From the NCBI GenBank assembly GCA_900618425.1, contig UZAN01046362.1, positions 14,039 to 29,361 of the forward strand: a stretch of 15,323 nucleotides of DNA, in the 5' to 3' direction. Of this stretch, positions 1 through 10,034 are shown one piece after another. The DNA comes from Echinostoma caproni (lineage: Eukaryota; Platyhelminthes; Trematoda; Plagiorchiida; Echinostomatidae). The stretch's first letter is position 1; each line of letters opens with the position of its first letter. Below the pieces are notes generated by a model. The model was not told where the DNA came from. It worked only from the letters and a program-made list of their open reading frames with translations, and did no database searches. The position numbers were made by a program, and so were the translations under genes.

Positions 1-1340
1 GGTTGTATCTTTTTCGTATTACGTAACCATGTCTAACTCTCTTTCCACCACTGCTAATCGTTTTCCATTACGTAACTGTTTCTATGCTAACATTACCCTC
101 GTCTTCGTTTACTCATACTCAAATGACTGGTAATGACTCAACCACCCAGTGCTTTCTGCTTGTAATTGTAAATGTCCATATATGGTATTCTTATGATAAA
201 AGTTGACCTATCTAATGTGCGTAGACAGTTAATTGTGAGCACGCGAAATTGATGGCCAATGTCAATTCCGGTCATATTGTGTTGCTTGTTTTATTCAAAT
301 GGATCAAAGGGAAAAGATGTTTCCGCCAAAAATGTGCTTATTTATCACTTTACTTGCTAATCCAGACAGTGAGTTTGAGCACTCAGAAGAGATCGTAGGG
401 AAACTGTAGTACTCTGAGAATACGCGGATCAATCGAAATCATACTAGTATTCAGCTTTGAAGGTTCCTGATACCGAGAGGTTAGGAATAAGGCCATAGAA
501 GTAGCTGTTAGTTTATTGTAAGAAATCAAAACCAATGAATAATGTGTAAATAAAGAACATCATTCGCTGAACTAGTACTGACTAATCGCAGTTCGTGTTC
601 CGCTTGAAATACGATTCCTGTTTGAACCAGGTGGTTTATTATTGGCTCATTGATCATTCTAAAACGGTATCGTGTCTCTCTCTGGTTGGTGTTATTATAG
701 AGCGTTGGATCACGTTCTACTTCACAAAGCTATAACAGCGCACGGAATTTATTGTTGCATTGAGAACTTCAATGCGTTTGGTGAACCGATTAAATTGTAT
801 TGTATTCTTTTTGTGTAACTTTTGAAGGCACTGAAGCGTAGTTCCATTTCAGACTATTGATGATTCTTAACTCACATTCTGAATGGACGCTGTCTGGTTT
901 AACTGTTTGACTTTTACGTGATTTTACACTAATGTACTCAGAATGCTGATTAAATTGAACATAGACAGGGAGGTAGACAAACCTCACGATCGAATGACAG
1001 AATGATTGACCGCAGATGAACCGTTTGTTAGGATATCATTTGTTATTCTTTTTATTTGAACTAAAAAGAATCAGCCATGTCGGGAAAATGATCTAAATCT
1101 ATGTAGTGTGGTTGAGATTTTATTTCTCACATGAACACAAGATTGATCAGAAAGCATTTTGATGAATATCACGTACTGGTACAGATGTTTCGCTTTACTC
1201 TGAACATGATAAAATAGTACAAATGTCGAGCTATTAAAATTTTCAATATTACGCTATGTTTAGATAACAGCTTTGGGATTCTGTTAGATCCTGTTTGGTA
1301 TCCAAAACATTGTATGCCTTGAGCCTCCACTTGAACGCAA

Positions 1341-1363
1341 ATAGTGGTCCCTTAAGCCACTAT
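1341..1363. repeat. Small perfect hairpin
   Basis: ATAGTGG at 1341-1347 is followed after 9 bases by its reverse complement CCACTAT at 1357-1363. No T-run follows and no gene is adjacent, so no function is assigned. Stems of this size also occur by chance. Confidence 0.3.
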
Positions 1364-1651
1364 CTGAAGCCTCTGGTTCCAAACCTAAGCTCGAAGGGTG
1401 TGCTTTTGAATGTGTGACTGAGAAGTGATTAGGCAGTGCCATTTGTTTTTTTTGGGTGTGTATGTGCCTTCATCTTTGAAACTTCAAAACTGATGCATTC
1501 CCCTCAGAGATGTAACGTCCGTGTTTTGGAAAAGCCTCAGCAAACAGCTGACAGTTCGCGGTTGTTCTTTATCTGTCATTAAAAAATTGTTTCAGTACAA
1601 AATGCATAGTTTTAGTGAAAAATGTTTCAAATTCCCAATAACTACAATCAC

Positions 1652-1665
1652 CACACACACACACA
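1652..1665. repeat. (CA)7 microsatellite
   Basis: Seven uninterrupted CA dinucleotides lie in gene-free sequence. This is a simple sequence repeat typical of eukaryotic DNA. Confidence 0.9.
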
Positions 1666-2155
1666 ATAACGTGCTGAGCGTAAGGTAAATCTAGTGAATG
1701 TGATCTCAAATCGGTTTATTCAAAATAATGTTTGCGCCATTTTCAGATGGAAAATAACTCTATCCGTGCATACCAGTGTTCTTTCAGGTCTATTTCAGTC
1801 CTGCTCTCTCCCCGTATGTGTAACCCACGTGAGCGTGCAGAAATTGTATGTCTAGGGTGGAATTAATTTCCATACTCTCTGCATTTTTTATCGGAATGAA
1901 CACCGGCAACACAAATTGCTTTCTGAACAAAGTTATTTCAGTAGTTAAGAAAGTTGTCTAGCCAAGGCGATGGAATGAACTTAGCCTAACAAATACTATG
2001 CACAGTCAGTCTAGCTACAAATGAAAAGTAGTCAGAGAGAAAACAACAATTCGCATTCCCCGACAGGCTTTTCTTAGTCTGTACTGTATCACGGATATGG
2101 CTCCATGGTTGGATTAACGACTCTGTGCACTCGACAGACAGTAGATAAGAAACTA

Positions 2156-2169
2156 TTGTTGTTGTTGTT
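2156..2169. repeat. (TTG)n microsatellite
   Basis: TTG is repeated almost five times without interruption. No coding frame is associated with it. Confidence 0.85.
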
Positions 2170-2694
2170 CTGAGCTCAAACCTCATACCTGATCAGTCAG
2201 ATTGAGGGAAGAAAGCAACCCACAAACTGGTTGCACGTTTTGTTTGGCTCATCTGTTTATGCTGGCTGCATGTTTTAGGTGTTCGGAACACTTGCAGGTG
2301 AGCAGTCAAGATCGCATTGGCAATTGACAAATGCAATTTCACAGCACTGAAACACATGGAAGAAGGCCTCGGACGTGGGGTCTGATTCTTGAAAGAGATC
2401 AAGTGGACGCAATAACATAACATTACTGGTTCTGATTGTGTGGAGCAATCAGTTTTCATGTATTTTTCAGTCTAAGTATTCCTGAATAGGTTGAGGCGAA
2501 TTCTACTGTTCGTTGTGAAGTTCTGTTTGTACAACCATTAACCATGCACTATCGCGCGCCGATTTTGGTTGCCATCTTTCGGCTGCCCATTTTGATGAAC
2601 ATAAGGAGGAAGACAGAACAGGTTGAAAGTAGGATCAAAGAGAAAAGTTAAAACTTCAATGGACCAATGATACAGATAAATTGAGAAGATACAC

Positions 2695-2813
2695 GAACGC
2701 CACTGTTTACGACACCCAGCCATATCACTCAGTGTCTCTAACCATCGGTTACCAAGAACGCCACTGTTTGCGACACCCAGCCATATCGCTCAGTGTCTCT
2801 AACCATCGGTTAC
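2695..2813. repeat. 61-bp tandem duplication in RTE 3' end
   Basis: Copy 1 is 2695-2755 and copy 2 is 2756-2813. They differ at two positions over the shared 58 bases. On the minus strand each unit encodes the C-terminal RTE segment reading about RWLETLSDMAGCRKQWRS, in different frames because 61 is not a multiple of three. The unit is therefore a duplicated piece of the retrotransposon, not an independent satellite. Only two copies exist. Confidence 0.85.
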
Positions 2814-3060
2814 GATCCCAACCAGGGATCCTAACGGGACCTGTGACCCAGAATCCTGGTTAGGGTTTTCATACCTTCATGCCAGGTTTTAGTTTGACCA
2901 CCTTTGATCTTTTTCCATCCACTCCCAGCCTTGACAAACATCGTTCGCTTCGGCAACCTATTCGGTGCCGTGCGTAACACATGTCCCAACCACTTGCTCC
3001 AGTGGGTGACCGCGGTTGCCTAAAACTTTTCGCCTGACCTGAACATTGCTCTTCCGGCTG

Positions 3061-3071
3061 CCCCCCCCCCC
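3061..3071. repeat. C11 homopolymer
   Basis: Eleven consecutive C (G11 on the coding minus strand) lie inside the RTE C-terminal coding region, just after the segment reading CLRNIARIW. The reading frame of the family continues in another frame beyond it, so slippage here either caused or accompanied a frameshift. Homopolymer length is also error-prone in sequencing. Confidence 0.9.
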
Positions 3072-5858
3072 AACCAGATTCGTGCAATGTTGCGTAGACA
3101 GCGATATTCAAACACCAACAGTCTATCTTTGTCCTGTTTTCTTAACGGCCAAGTTTCTGTTCCATATAGCAGAACTGGCTGCACTGCCGCAGCGCACACT
3201 CGACCCTTCACATACATGTCGCGACGGCGCCACAGATGTCACAAGTTGGCAAATACCAACCGAGCCTTCTGCATGCGAGCAGAAACTTCATCCGTGATGC
3301 ATCCACCGGGTGAGACGTAGCTGCCCAGATAACAGAACTTATCCACCTGCTCTCCAGTTAGAGTGAGGCTGGGTGCTGGATCAACCTAATCTTGTAGTAG
3401 CATTTTACACTTTGAAGGTGCAAAACGCATTCCGAACATGGACACACTTTTCATAACTTATCTGGATCTTCACTTAGTAGCACGATTTTGTGTGCATACT
3501 CTAGATTAGACAGCTTGCCATCTGGGAGTAGGTCGTTGCCACTATCCTCGCACGAGGATAGGGCTGTTTTCATAATCAAACCTATAACGAAGTTAGATAG
3601 AAAAGGGGAGAGAGAGCAACCATGTCGAACATCACTTTCCGTGGTGAACTCGGGTGAAAATTGCCTTAAGCTCGGGCTCAGCTTCAGCTGTTAGTAGAAA
3701 AGCGATCACACTATTGAAATTAAATTCTCGGGTGCACCCCTCAGATCAAGGCAGCGCCAGAGTTTAGAGCGGTTGACTGAGTAGAAAGCCGCTTTCAGAT
3801 CCAGGAACATAGAGATGGTGGGTTTACGAAAAGGAGGTCAGTGCTCCAGAGTTTGGCGAAGAGCGAAGATTTGGTTGATACAACCTCGACCAGGTCTAAA
3901 ACTAGCCTGGTTCTCACGCTTGCACTCTTCACGTGCGGCAGACAATCGATGGAGTATAATACCAGCGAGAAGTTTAGAAGCAATGCTGATTAAACTAATT
4001 CCTCTGTGGTTTTCACAAGAGGATCTATCACCTTTCTTGTAGATCGGTATGATTACCGATTTACACCATTCAGCTGGAACCTGTTGTCTCTCCCACACTG
4101 AGCTCTGGAGTTTCGTTAACTCCAAAACCAATGCTAAACCTCCATCCTTTTAAACGGATGGGGAGAGCCCGTCTGGGCCGAAGGCCTTATACCTTTTGAG
4201 ATAACGTATTTCCCGGGTAACCTGTATTTCAGATGGAGGACTGGCATCGACTGGTAGAATTTGCGCAGTCGCAGTGGAGAGTGATAGTTCAGATGTCGAT
4301 GGGGGCCAGTTGAACTGAGCCTTGAAGGGTTCAGCCCATCGATCAAGACGGCGTTGCTGATCGTGAATCAGTGTGCCATCGGATTCCTTAATTACCTCAC
4401 TTACGCCTATTTTCCTAGGACCCGTATTCCTAATTAGATGGAAAAGGTTACGACTATCACCAATATCCGCAGCTTTATCCATCTCTTTTCTGCCCACCAC
4501 TTCTCGCGGTCATTCCTCAGACACTTGATGAGCTGGCGTTTGAGGGATTTACGCGCTGTGTCGTATGCGGCATCCGGAGGCAGGGTTCTGTGGGCGTCCA
4601 GCAGGGCAACCGAGGTCGACGAAATCCATCGTTTTTCGGGATTGCGAGGAAGAACTAGACAGATGGGAAGGAGGATTTTCCAAATGGATGCCTAATACTT
4701 GAGGGCACGGCATACTTCGCGGTAGCCCACACCGAAGAAGGGCTTTTTCTTTGGGAACCCTAACCGGAGCCTTTGACTCAAACGTCTGACCCACAAGGCA
4801 GTGAGCGTAAATCCAACGCGGGAACGTGGATGAAGCACCCGTGTAGAGGCTTCTGGAGACCTATCACGCAAGGCCTTCGGGTTTCGGTTCAGTGTGTTGT
4901 TTGCTGGTGCGTTGATTGTCGGTCCGCTTTTCGGGATCGGCCCCCAGTCTCATGCACCCACTGAGACAAGCGGAACGTGGACGGGACAGCACCTAATTGG
5001 CTGGGGGCTACCCAGCTTGGGCGGGCGGTAGCTGTCCAATGAAGTGCGAAGACTTCTCTCATCGTCAGGAGGAAGCCCCAAGTACCTCCCTCCTACGTCC
5101 ATCTAACGGGGTATTTTCTGACCAGTAATCTGCTCCTCGCCGTATTTATTTACTAGAGTGACCTCTTCAGGAGAGGGTGTGGATAGAAGAAAGAAGCCAG
5201 GAGATGTCAAAGCAGCTGGACTTGTGAGAATGATCTTCGTTTGGCTTCTACCCGTTGCCCTTCAGGCATGATTGGATCTACTGCTGTGAAAAGCCGTCTT
5301 GTATAGCTCGCAGGGTTATGGAGACACGCAAGCTATCACACCACGTCAAGGTGCAGTCTAGTCGAGATGATTTCGTTGTGAAACTCTAGGTTGGAGCTCT
5401 TTGGGTGACATGACCTCGAAGCATTGAATCACCACAGTGTTCTACAGTTGTACGGCTTAAATCATTCTCATGAAGGGCAACGACCGATCAATGCGGACAA
5501 TTTTCATCCTACTCATAGTCCTATTACCATAGAAATTTGATAATAATATGAAAAACAGCGTTCTGTATCTGCGGAGAGTAAAGAAGACAAAAAATTATCC
5601 TGATTTATGAATAGAGCGAAATCATTTGTTAGTATTTTCAACGAAACTGGAAACATTTATCGAGGTATGTGTTTCAAGGTAAAATGGATAAGTTTTTGGG
5701 TTAGCGATTTGATCTAACCTTCCGGCTACAGTTATTCTTCTCTAGAACCTCTCCCGAAAAATGTTCACTAGGTTTGACTGGTCACGGTTTCTGAAAAAAT
5801 GTCCATCGCAACAAAACGAATAATTTTCGGTAATTGCACAGGTAATACTATACCTTTT

Positions 5859-5942
5859 CAGCTTAAAGTGAAACCTTTGTAACTGCAAGTGATTCCATCA
5901 TAATTTCAAGTGAATCAGTTTTAACTTCAAATGAATCCAACC
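5859..5942. repeat. 21-bp degenerate minisatellite
   Basis: Units start at 5859, 5880, 5901 and 5922, exactly 21 bases apart. The last three share the pattern TAAyTkCAArTGAwTC; the first is more diverged (about 12 of 21 matches to the last). All frames contain stops or lack continuation, so a coding repeat is unlikely. Function unknown. Confidence 0.6.
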
Positions 5943-6083
5943 AATCGCATTCCACTGGAAACCCCGCAAGATGATTGGAAGTCACCTATCACCGATTATA
6001 CGTGGTCTGTCTAAACCCCAACCAGGGCTATTCCCTTGGCCGTTGATCGAAAATGATAGAACCCGGCGCTAAGTGAACCCGTT

Positions 6084-6164
6084 CGGTCGACCGTGTAAGG
6101 GAGCGAATCGCGTCAAGATGAATCGATTAATCGGTTACCATGCTCAGACGCGAACGTGAGCATG
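6084..6164. repeat. Cluster of perfect palindromes and a hairpin
   Basis: Three dyads lie within 81 bases: CGGTCGACCG (6084-6093), CGATTAATCG (6124-6133), and CATGCTCA (6139-6146) with its perfect complement TGAGCATG (6157-6164) around a 10-base loop. An alternative fold of the last pairs ACG with CGT over a CGAA tetraloop. The cluster sits in otherwise gene-free DNA. It could be a protein-binding region or the end of an unidentified transposon; neither is shown. Confidence 0.4.
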
Positions 6165-7217
6165 ATTTATTGCGTGAATGGGTTTGGTCTAGGCCCTCAA
6201 TACCCTAGTAAGTGAATTCTATTAAGACCGAGATTCCTTCAAATAACACCGATTAGTTTGAATTGAATACGATTGCCTACGTATCGCTGGCATTGAAAAG
6301 CACACGTTACAATATACTTAACAGTGGTACTCTGATCTAGTGGAAGACTTAGCAGTATTTCACCTGAATAGCAAGATCACATCTGCACTCATTTACTAAC
6401 CAACGGAAATCACATTTTTCTCCGTCATTCCCGGGATGACCATTAAAAAATGCCAACGGCAACAATCTGTCACTTGCAGCTTCTCACTTTGCTCCTAAGC
6501 TTCGTCGCATAGGTTCTTATTCCTATTGCATCATTGATCAACGCGCCGCACCTTTTCATAGTCTGATGATATCTGTGATCCTTAAAGTTTGGTGAATGAG
6601 ACAGACAGTGATGAGCATCAGTTACAGTTATGCGCGATCCCACAGACGATGACAATTCTGCACCGAGTACACCATGGGATATTATTTGAGGTAGGTAAAG
6701 TATTCTACCCACAGTGGCCTAAATATCGATTGACTACTTTCTTCTGCGTGAGAGGAAGATTTGCCTCCATTGATGAGTCCATATAGAATCTGGGAAGTGG
6801 AATCCGCTGTGTCACTGACACTCAGATAGGAAAAAAGGGTCAGTGGCACCGCGGATGCCACTTTGCAAAATATTTCCCGGAAGGTTGCAACTACGAAAGA
6901 TTGTGCAAACAAGCTATCTACCATAAAGGTGGAAAGCCTTGATATTTGTTCTTTTCTGATATGTGCTGCGCTGGGCGATTGAAAACACAAAACGTTTCAT
7001 ACTATTACGCAACTCTCTAGTAGTTACTGGCGTATTGCTTAACAAAGTCAAAGTCAGTGCTGTATTATGGGAAATGCTTGCCCTTTGGTCCCATCGGGTT
7101 TAGTACAAATGGATCGATTCACCGTTCATAGAAACTAGACTAAAGCCACAACTTATCCTTGTTTCGTGCACCGCTACAGATGTCGAAATTTAAGACTTAT
7201 CAAAGTTTTATCCAGTT

Positions 7218-7631
7218 TGTGCTTGAAAAAAATCAATTATGGACGCAGAAACAACGTGTGGTGGTAGAGAATTCCAAGTGGTGCACAATCTGATGACCAA
7301 TGACTAACACCGACATGTTTGGAGAACTAATTTGAATCAGCGCCTCCTCTGGTGAGTGTTGAGCGACAAGACGATCAGTGAACGACATGGGTGATCAGAG
7401 TTCTGCATCATTTGATACACCAAAATCCAGTCCACTCGAACTCGGCGATACTGTATAGAGTACAGCCCCAATGATTCCAGTCTTTTCACATACAACTTTG
7501 AAGGCAATCCATTGACTATTTGGGTGGCCATTACTTGCGGACTTGCCAGAATCTTACAATCGCGTTGCAACCACGGATTCCACGTTTGAATTGCATACTA
7601 TAAGTGGGGTCAAATGTAGGCTGTTAACAAA
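7218..7631. repeat. 414-bp direct repeat, first copy
   Basis: Compared by eye line by line with 14057-14470 (constant offset 6839), every base matches. At 7217 the copies already differ (T against C), and beyond 7631 similarity falls to about 70% for some 35 bases and then fades. The repeat covers the CR1-type C-terminal pseudogene and its stop codons. Confidence 0.95.
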
Positions 7632-7850
7632 TGTGAGAATAACATAGGTTCAAATTTGCCGAATACTCGCTTAAGCAAACAAGCATGTCCTACATCGCTG
7701 GACCACCAGAACTTACCAGTACTCAGTTCAGATGCCCCCCACCGTGGGTACACAAATGTAGCTATCCACATAGACCCTTTTTGACACCCACAGCCGTGAA
7801 TAGGATAAACTAGTGTCATTGGGGTAAGAAAGTCGAAGGACTCGTCCACA
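7240..7850 (-). pseudogene. CR1-type ORF2 C-terminus, copy A (broken)
   Basis: This is the region downstream of the reverse transcriptase palm in CR1-type LINE proteins. One minus-strand frame reads LKRVFGKFEPMLFSHLLTAY, then PHL, then YAIQTWNPWLQRDCKIL, LPSKLYVKRLESLGLYS, IQYRRVRVDWILVYQMMQNS, DHPCRSLIVLSLNTHQRRR and CTTWNSLPPHVVSASIIDFF. This is the recognisable order of the family's tail (RPHLEYA, KRLESL, YRRxRGDL, WNSLP). Stops interrupt it, for example at 7610-7612 and 7337-7339. The catalytic palm is absent. Identical lesions occur in piece C, so these stops predate the event that made the two copies identical. Confidence 0.85.
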
Positions 7851-9740
7851 ACTCACTGATTTCGCAGATCTCTACAACGAGTAATCTAGTTTGACACTAG
7901 AACAACCGCAAATGTCCAAATCTACCACTATCACTGCCAAATAGTTATGCGTAATTCTTTCGTGTTCATCGATTACGCTTCCCAACATCGGATCTTTTAA
8001 AGGTTTTTTTAAATTTTCGACTTATGAAACAACACAACTAATTATTTCCCTTTTAGTAGCTGGGTAACTAAGTTAGTAATAGGCTCACCACCACCATCAT
8101 CACTCCTAAAATGTTTAAATAGATGATTCGAATGGCGGCGACCTAATTATCTCGAATTTGACTGATATTTAGAAGCTGTATCTGGAAGTCATACCATCAC
8201 CAACAAATTCACGTTATGTTGTCTTCGTACCACGGCAGAGGACATTTTCTGATCAAGGGTAAACCACGACTTCTGTTTGTGAACATTTTCCTTTTTCTGT
8301 CGTAACCGCACAGGATTTTTTGGATGCTGGATTCGCAAACGATCGTCTTCCGGTAATGGTTCTCGTCTAGGTAGGAACTCCACATGTAGTGTAGTGGAAC
8401 ACAACTGCAAGCGTGCATGAACTCATCTATAATGCAAAACTCATAGTTATAGACAGAAAACAGCGAGAACGGGGAATGTCAAACATTTTGTTGACTGGAT
8501 TGCTCTCAACCGTCTGGATTGGTTGGTGGTTCCGGTCAATCACCTCAGTTCGCCCATCCTTGTTCTGAATGGCCGTGCCAGAACAATGCAGTTTCTAGAA
8601 GGCATGCTGACTCCCTGACATTTTCCTCCTCTAAACTTCGGACTTTGTTGCAATAGTATAAGAATGAAGGACTTTGTCAATCATGGCAATAAATGATCCA
8701 CATTGCTATCCGCCAATTGTATTCCAAACACGAACGATGAAACATTACCAATATACTTCTCCTGAAAATAACCTGGCACCTGTTTGGCGGCATCGATCTC
8801 ACTAATGACGAACTTGAAGATACCCCAAAATGACGCGCATGACGTATACTTAAGGCATGCAAGTTCTCTTAATGCTAACCAGTTGTGATGTTCACCAGTT
8901 TCCCTATTGTCATTCCCGAAACGAATCTTACGTTAGAGCATTCTCTACGGGCGATAATATTTTTCTCCCACTCCGCGGCAAAGATAAACCGGCCGGCATT
9001 TGTGGTTAATAGTGTAGTGTGGCATTCAATCGTACGTAAGCAGGAAGAAAAGAAATGTATATTCTAACTGCAACATGTAGTCAATCTTAAACCGGTGTTG
9101 AATTATGACTATATTCTTACTGAGGAGATTATCCATAATGCATTGGTTAAACTATGCATGCAGTGATTCACTGTTTCAGGTGTCATTTAACAAGTAGATT
9201 GATAAACTATAAGCAATAGTGATGATAGCTTCAGGCAGATTGCGGTGGTCTTTAAAGGAACTGGTCAGTTGTTCTCAGGCTTGAAGTGGAACCGAAAAAT
9301 CGTTCTCCGGTCCGAATGTACACCGCGTTTACCATTCACAAAAACACCAGTACTCTGCGTCAAGCAAATCCACTAACGTCAGACCCAGAAAGTGAACAAG
9401 TTTGCACCAGCCACAGAACATTCTCTACAACCAGAATGAGTTGAATTCGTGTTTCTATGTGTGTGCACCCGATTAGAAGTCCCAGTGTTACACACACGAA
9501 CACATCCAGCGTTTTTAAAAAAAATCTAAAATCCCGACGAGGTTACTGAACTTGTCACTACTGACATAAAAACTTTGTTAACTGACTGACTCACGAAGTT
9601 CTCATACTTGTTTAAACAGAGTTCATTTTATTCCTGGGGTTTTGGGCAATTATTGCGTGAATTTTGCAGGCGAATGAACAAACTCAAGTGACCTTCATCC
9701 GTAGATGTCCAAACTGAGTATGTGAACAAGTAATTGACCA
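7850..9740. other. Gene-free stretch
   Basis: No domain is recognisable on either strand. The most coding-like spot is 8189-8418 on the minus strand, where two overlapping frames of about 70 codons lack stops, with an AG-ending pyrimidine-rich stretch upstream and a GTATGA downstream. This is compatible with an unknown exon but equally with chance. Two A-rich or T-rich runs and one GT/AC-rich hairpin (listed separately) are the only other structure seen. Confidence 0.45.
9449..9503. repeat. Imperfect GT/AC-rich inverted repeat
   Basis: TGTGTGTG at 9458-9465 pairs perfectly with 9490-9497 written as ACACACAC. The pairing extends after a small bulge between GTGTTT (9449-9454) and GAACAC (9498-9503). 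It probably arose from simple-sequence drift; no gene or promoter is adjacent. Confidence 0.4.
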
Positions 9741-9932
9741 GTCAAAGTCAAAATCAAAGTTTTATTATGGGAAATGCTTGCAATCGATTGTTTTTCTTGG
9801 TCCATGGGATTTAGCACAGCTGAATCGATTCACGGTTCATAGAAAGATGAGGAATGTCAAAAGTTATCCCCGTTTCAAGCACTGCCACGGATGACGAAAT
9901 TTAAGAGTTGTCAAAGTTTCATCTAGTCTGTG
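9741..9932 (-). mobile_element. CR1-type LINE 3' UTR, piece B
   Basis: This stretch aligns with the 3' UTR of copy A (7041-7221), sharing blocks such as TTATGGGAAATGCTTG, ATCGATTCAC, GTTCATAGAAA and CGAAATTTAAGA, with a few indels; identity is roughly three quarters by eye. On the minus strand its end carries TTTGAC/TTTGAT repeats and an AATAAAA-like signal. The similarity stops exactly at the CTGTG preceding position 9933. The coding sequence expected next in this orientation resumes at 14056, so B is interpreted as the severed 3' end of the element whose coding part is piece C. Confidence 0.8.
9928..9932. repeat. Target-site duplication CTGTG, left copy
   Basis: CTGTG directly precedes the TGTACC start of the inserted block and is repeated at 14056-14060, directly after its TTACA end. 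A 5-bp direct repeat is the usual target duplication of many Ty3/gypsy-type LTR elements. Both copies lie at the corresponding point of the interrupted CR1 sequence, where copy A reads TTGTG. Confidence 0.65.
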
Positions 9933-10034
9933 TGTACCGGATTGACGTCCGATAATAGAGTGAGTCGCAGATACCAAACCCCCGAATCCGCGCCAGAACA
10001 CAAAGCTGGGAAAACTACATGTACTGCATAATCA
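9933..10034 (+). mobile_element. LTR-like element, left fragment
   Basis: The inserted block begins TGTACCGGATTGACG, with the TG start expected of an LTR, immediately after the CTGTG duplication. The fragment is proposed to continue at about 13146 after a nested LINE. Its inner limit is uncertain and was placed at a possible 7-bp duplication ATAATCA (10028-10034 and 13139-13145). No primer-binding site, gag or pol was found anywhere in the block, so a solo LTR is the simplest reading. A different TG...CA-ended element remains possible. Confidence 0.5.

Larger units (their letters stand above)
1..2640. other. Gene-free AT-rich sequence
   Basis: No open frame in this stretch exceeds about 90 codons. 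None of the short frames shows a recognisable domain, signal peptide or convincing splice context, and I see no tRNA or rRNA. The only structure I can support is two short microsatellites and one small hairpin, listed separately. It may be intergenic or intronic; the sequence does not decide. A computed repeat-library search could still reveal old transposon fragments that cannot be recognised by eye. Confidence 0.6.
2670..4650 (-). pseudogene. RTE-type reverse transcriptase (broken)
   Basis: In LINEs this protein copies the element's RNA into DNA at the nicked target. Visible parts in order: a linker resembling RKSLKRQL and KAADIGDSRNLF (about 4440-4600); the finger motif YKKGDRSSCENHRGISL (about 3990-4050); FRPGRGCINQIFALRQTLEH (3838-3900); palm motif A MFLDLKAAFYSVNR (3772-3810), which keeps the first catalytic Asp; RHGCSLSPF; motif C read as YAHK at 3487-3498 where YADD is expected; and a C-terminal part with LLYGTETWPL and CLRNIARIW (3060-3180). 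Lesions include a frameshift near 4495-4500, in-frame stops at 4150-4152 and 3838-3840 and several more below 3700, and a frameshift at the poly-G tract. No functional product is possible. Confidence 0.85.
2640..5110 (-). mobile_element. Degenerate RTE-type non-LTR retrotransposon
   Basis: A minus-strand LINE remnant. Read from high to low coordinates it gives a pre-RT linker, the RT fingers and palm, and a C-terminal region in the order expected of the RTE-like endonuclease/reverse-transcriptase polyproteins common in flatworms. The recognisable coding part is about 2670-4650. From 4700 to 5110 the DNA is noticeably GC-rich and probably belongs to the 5' part, but I could not read an endonuclease domain there, so the 5' limit is uncertain. 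The 3' limit near 2640 is set by where the protein similarity fades. No target-site duplication was identified. The family name rests on motif wording, not on a search. Confidence 0.75.
5110..7040. other. Gene-free stretch
   Basis: No coding region can be supported. The longest open frame is about 102 codons on the minus strand (6682-6990); it has low-complexity composition, no recognisable domain, and no homologue I know. A minisatellite and a palindrome cluster in this stretch are listed separately. A 12-bp inverted repeat (5253-5264 against 5471-5482) is present but isolated. The first few hundred bases may still belong to the 5' region of the neighbouring RTE remnant. Confidence 0.5.
7041..7850 (-). 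mobile_element. CR1-type LINE remnant, copy A
   Basis: A 5'-truncated minus-strand LINE. Going down the coordinates it holds the C-terminal coding part (about 7850-7240), then a 3' UTR (about 7220-7041) ending in short TTTGAC repeats, a common 3'-end structure of CR1-like elements. The same UTR recurs at 9741-9932 at roughly three-quarters identity by eye, and the coding part recurs at 14057-14470 with perfect identity over 414 bp. The 5' edge near 7850 is where similarity to the family's protein is lost. Confidence 0.8.

Noticed and set aside
2695..2813. Two-unit repeat as a CRISPR-like array
   Set aside because: Units are directly adjacent with no spacers, only two copies exist, and the unit codes for part of the RTE protein.
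2681..2863. Plus-strand open frame with a repeated peptide
   Set aside because: It is the antisense shadow of the 61-bp duplication within the minus-strand RTE remnant.
5253..5482. 12-bp inverted repeat as terminal repeats of a small transposon
   Set aside because: The arms are perfect but isolated, with no flanking direct repeat and no extension of pairing; chance is adequate in 2 kb of searched sequence.
6589..6680. Plus-strand exon ending at a good GTAGGT donor near 6690
   Set aside because: The donor-like site is present, but no frame upstream resembles a known protein and no matching acceptor or neighbouring exon could be found.
6682..6990. 102-codon minus-strand frame as a gene
   Set aside because: No recognisable domain, no homologue recalled, and length is within chance for this much AT-rich sequence; it also overlaps a splice-like site with no coherent exon structure.
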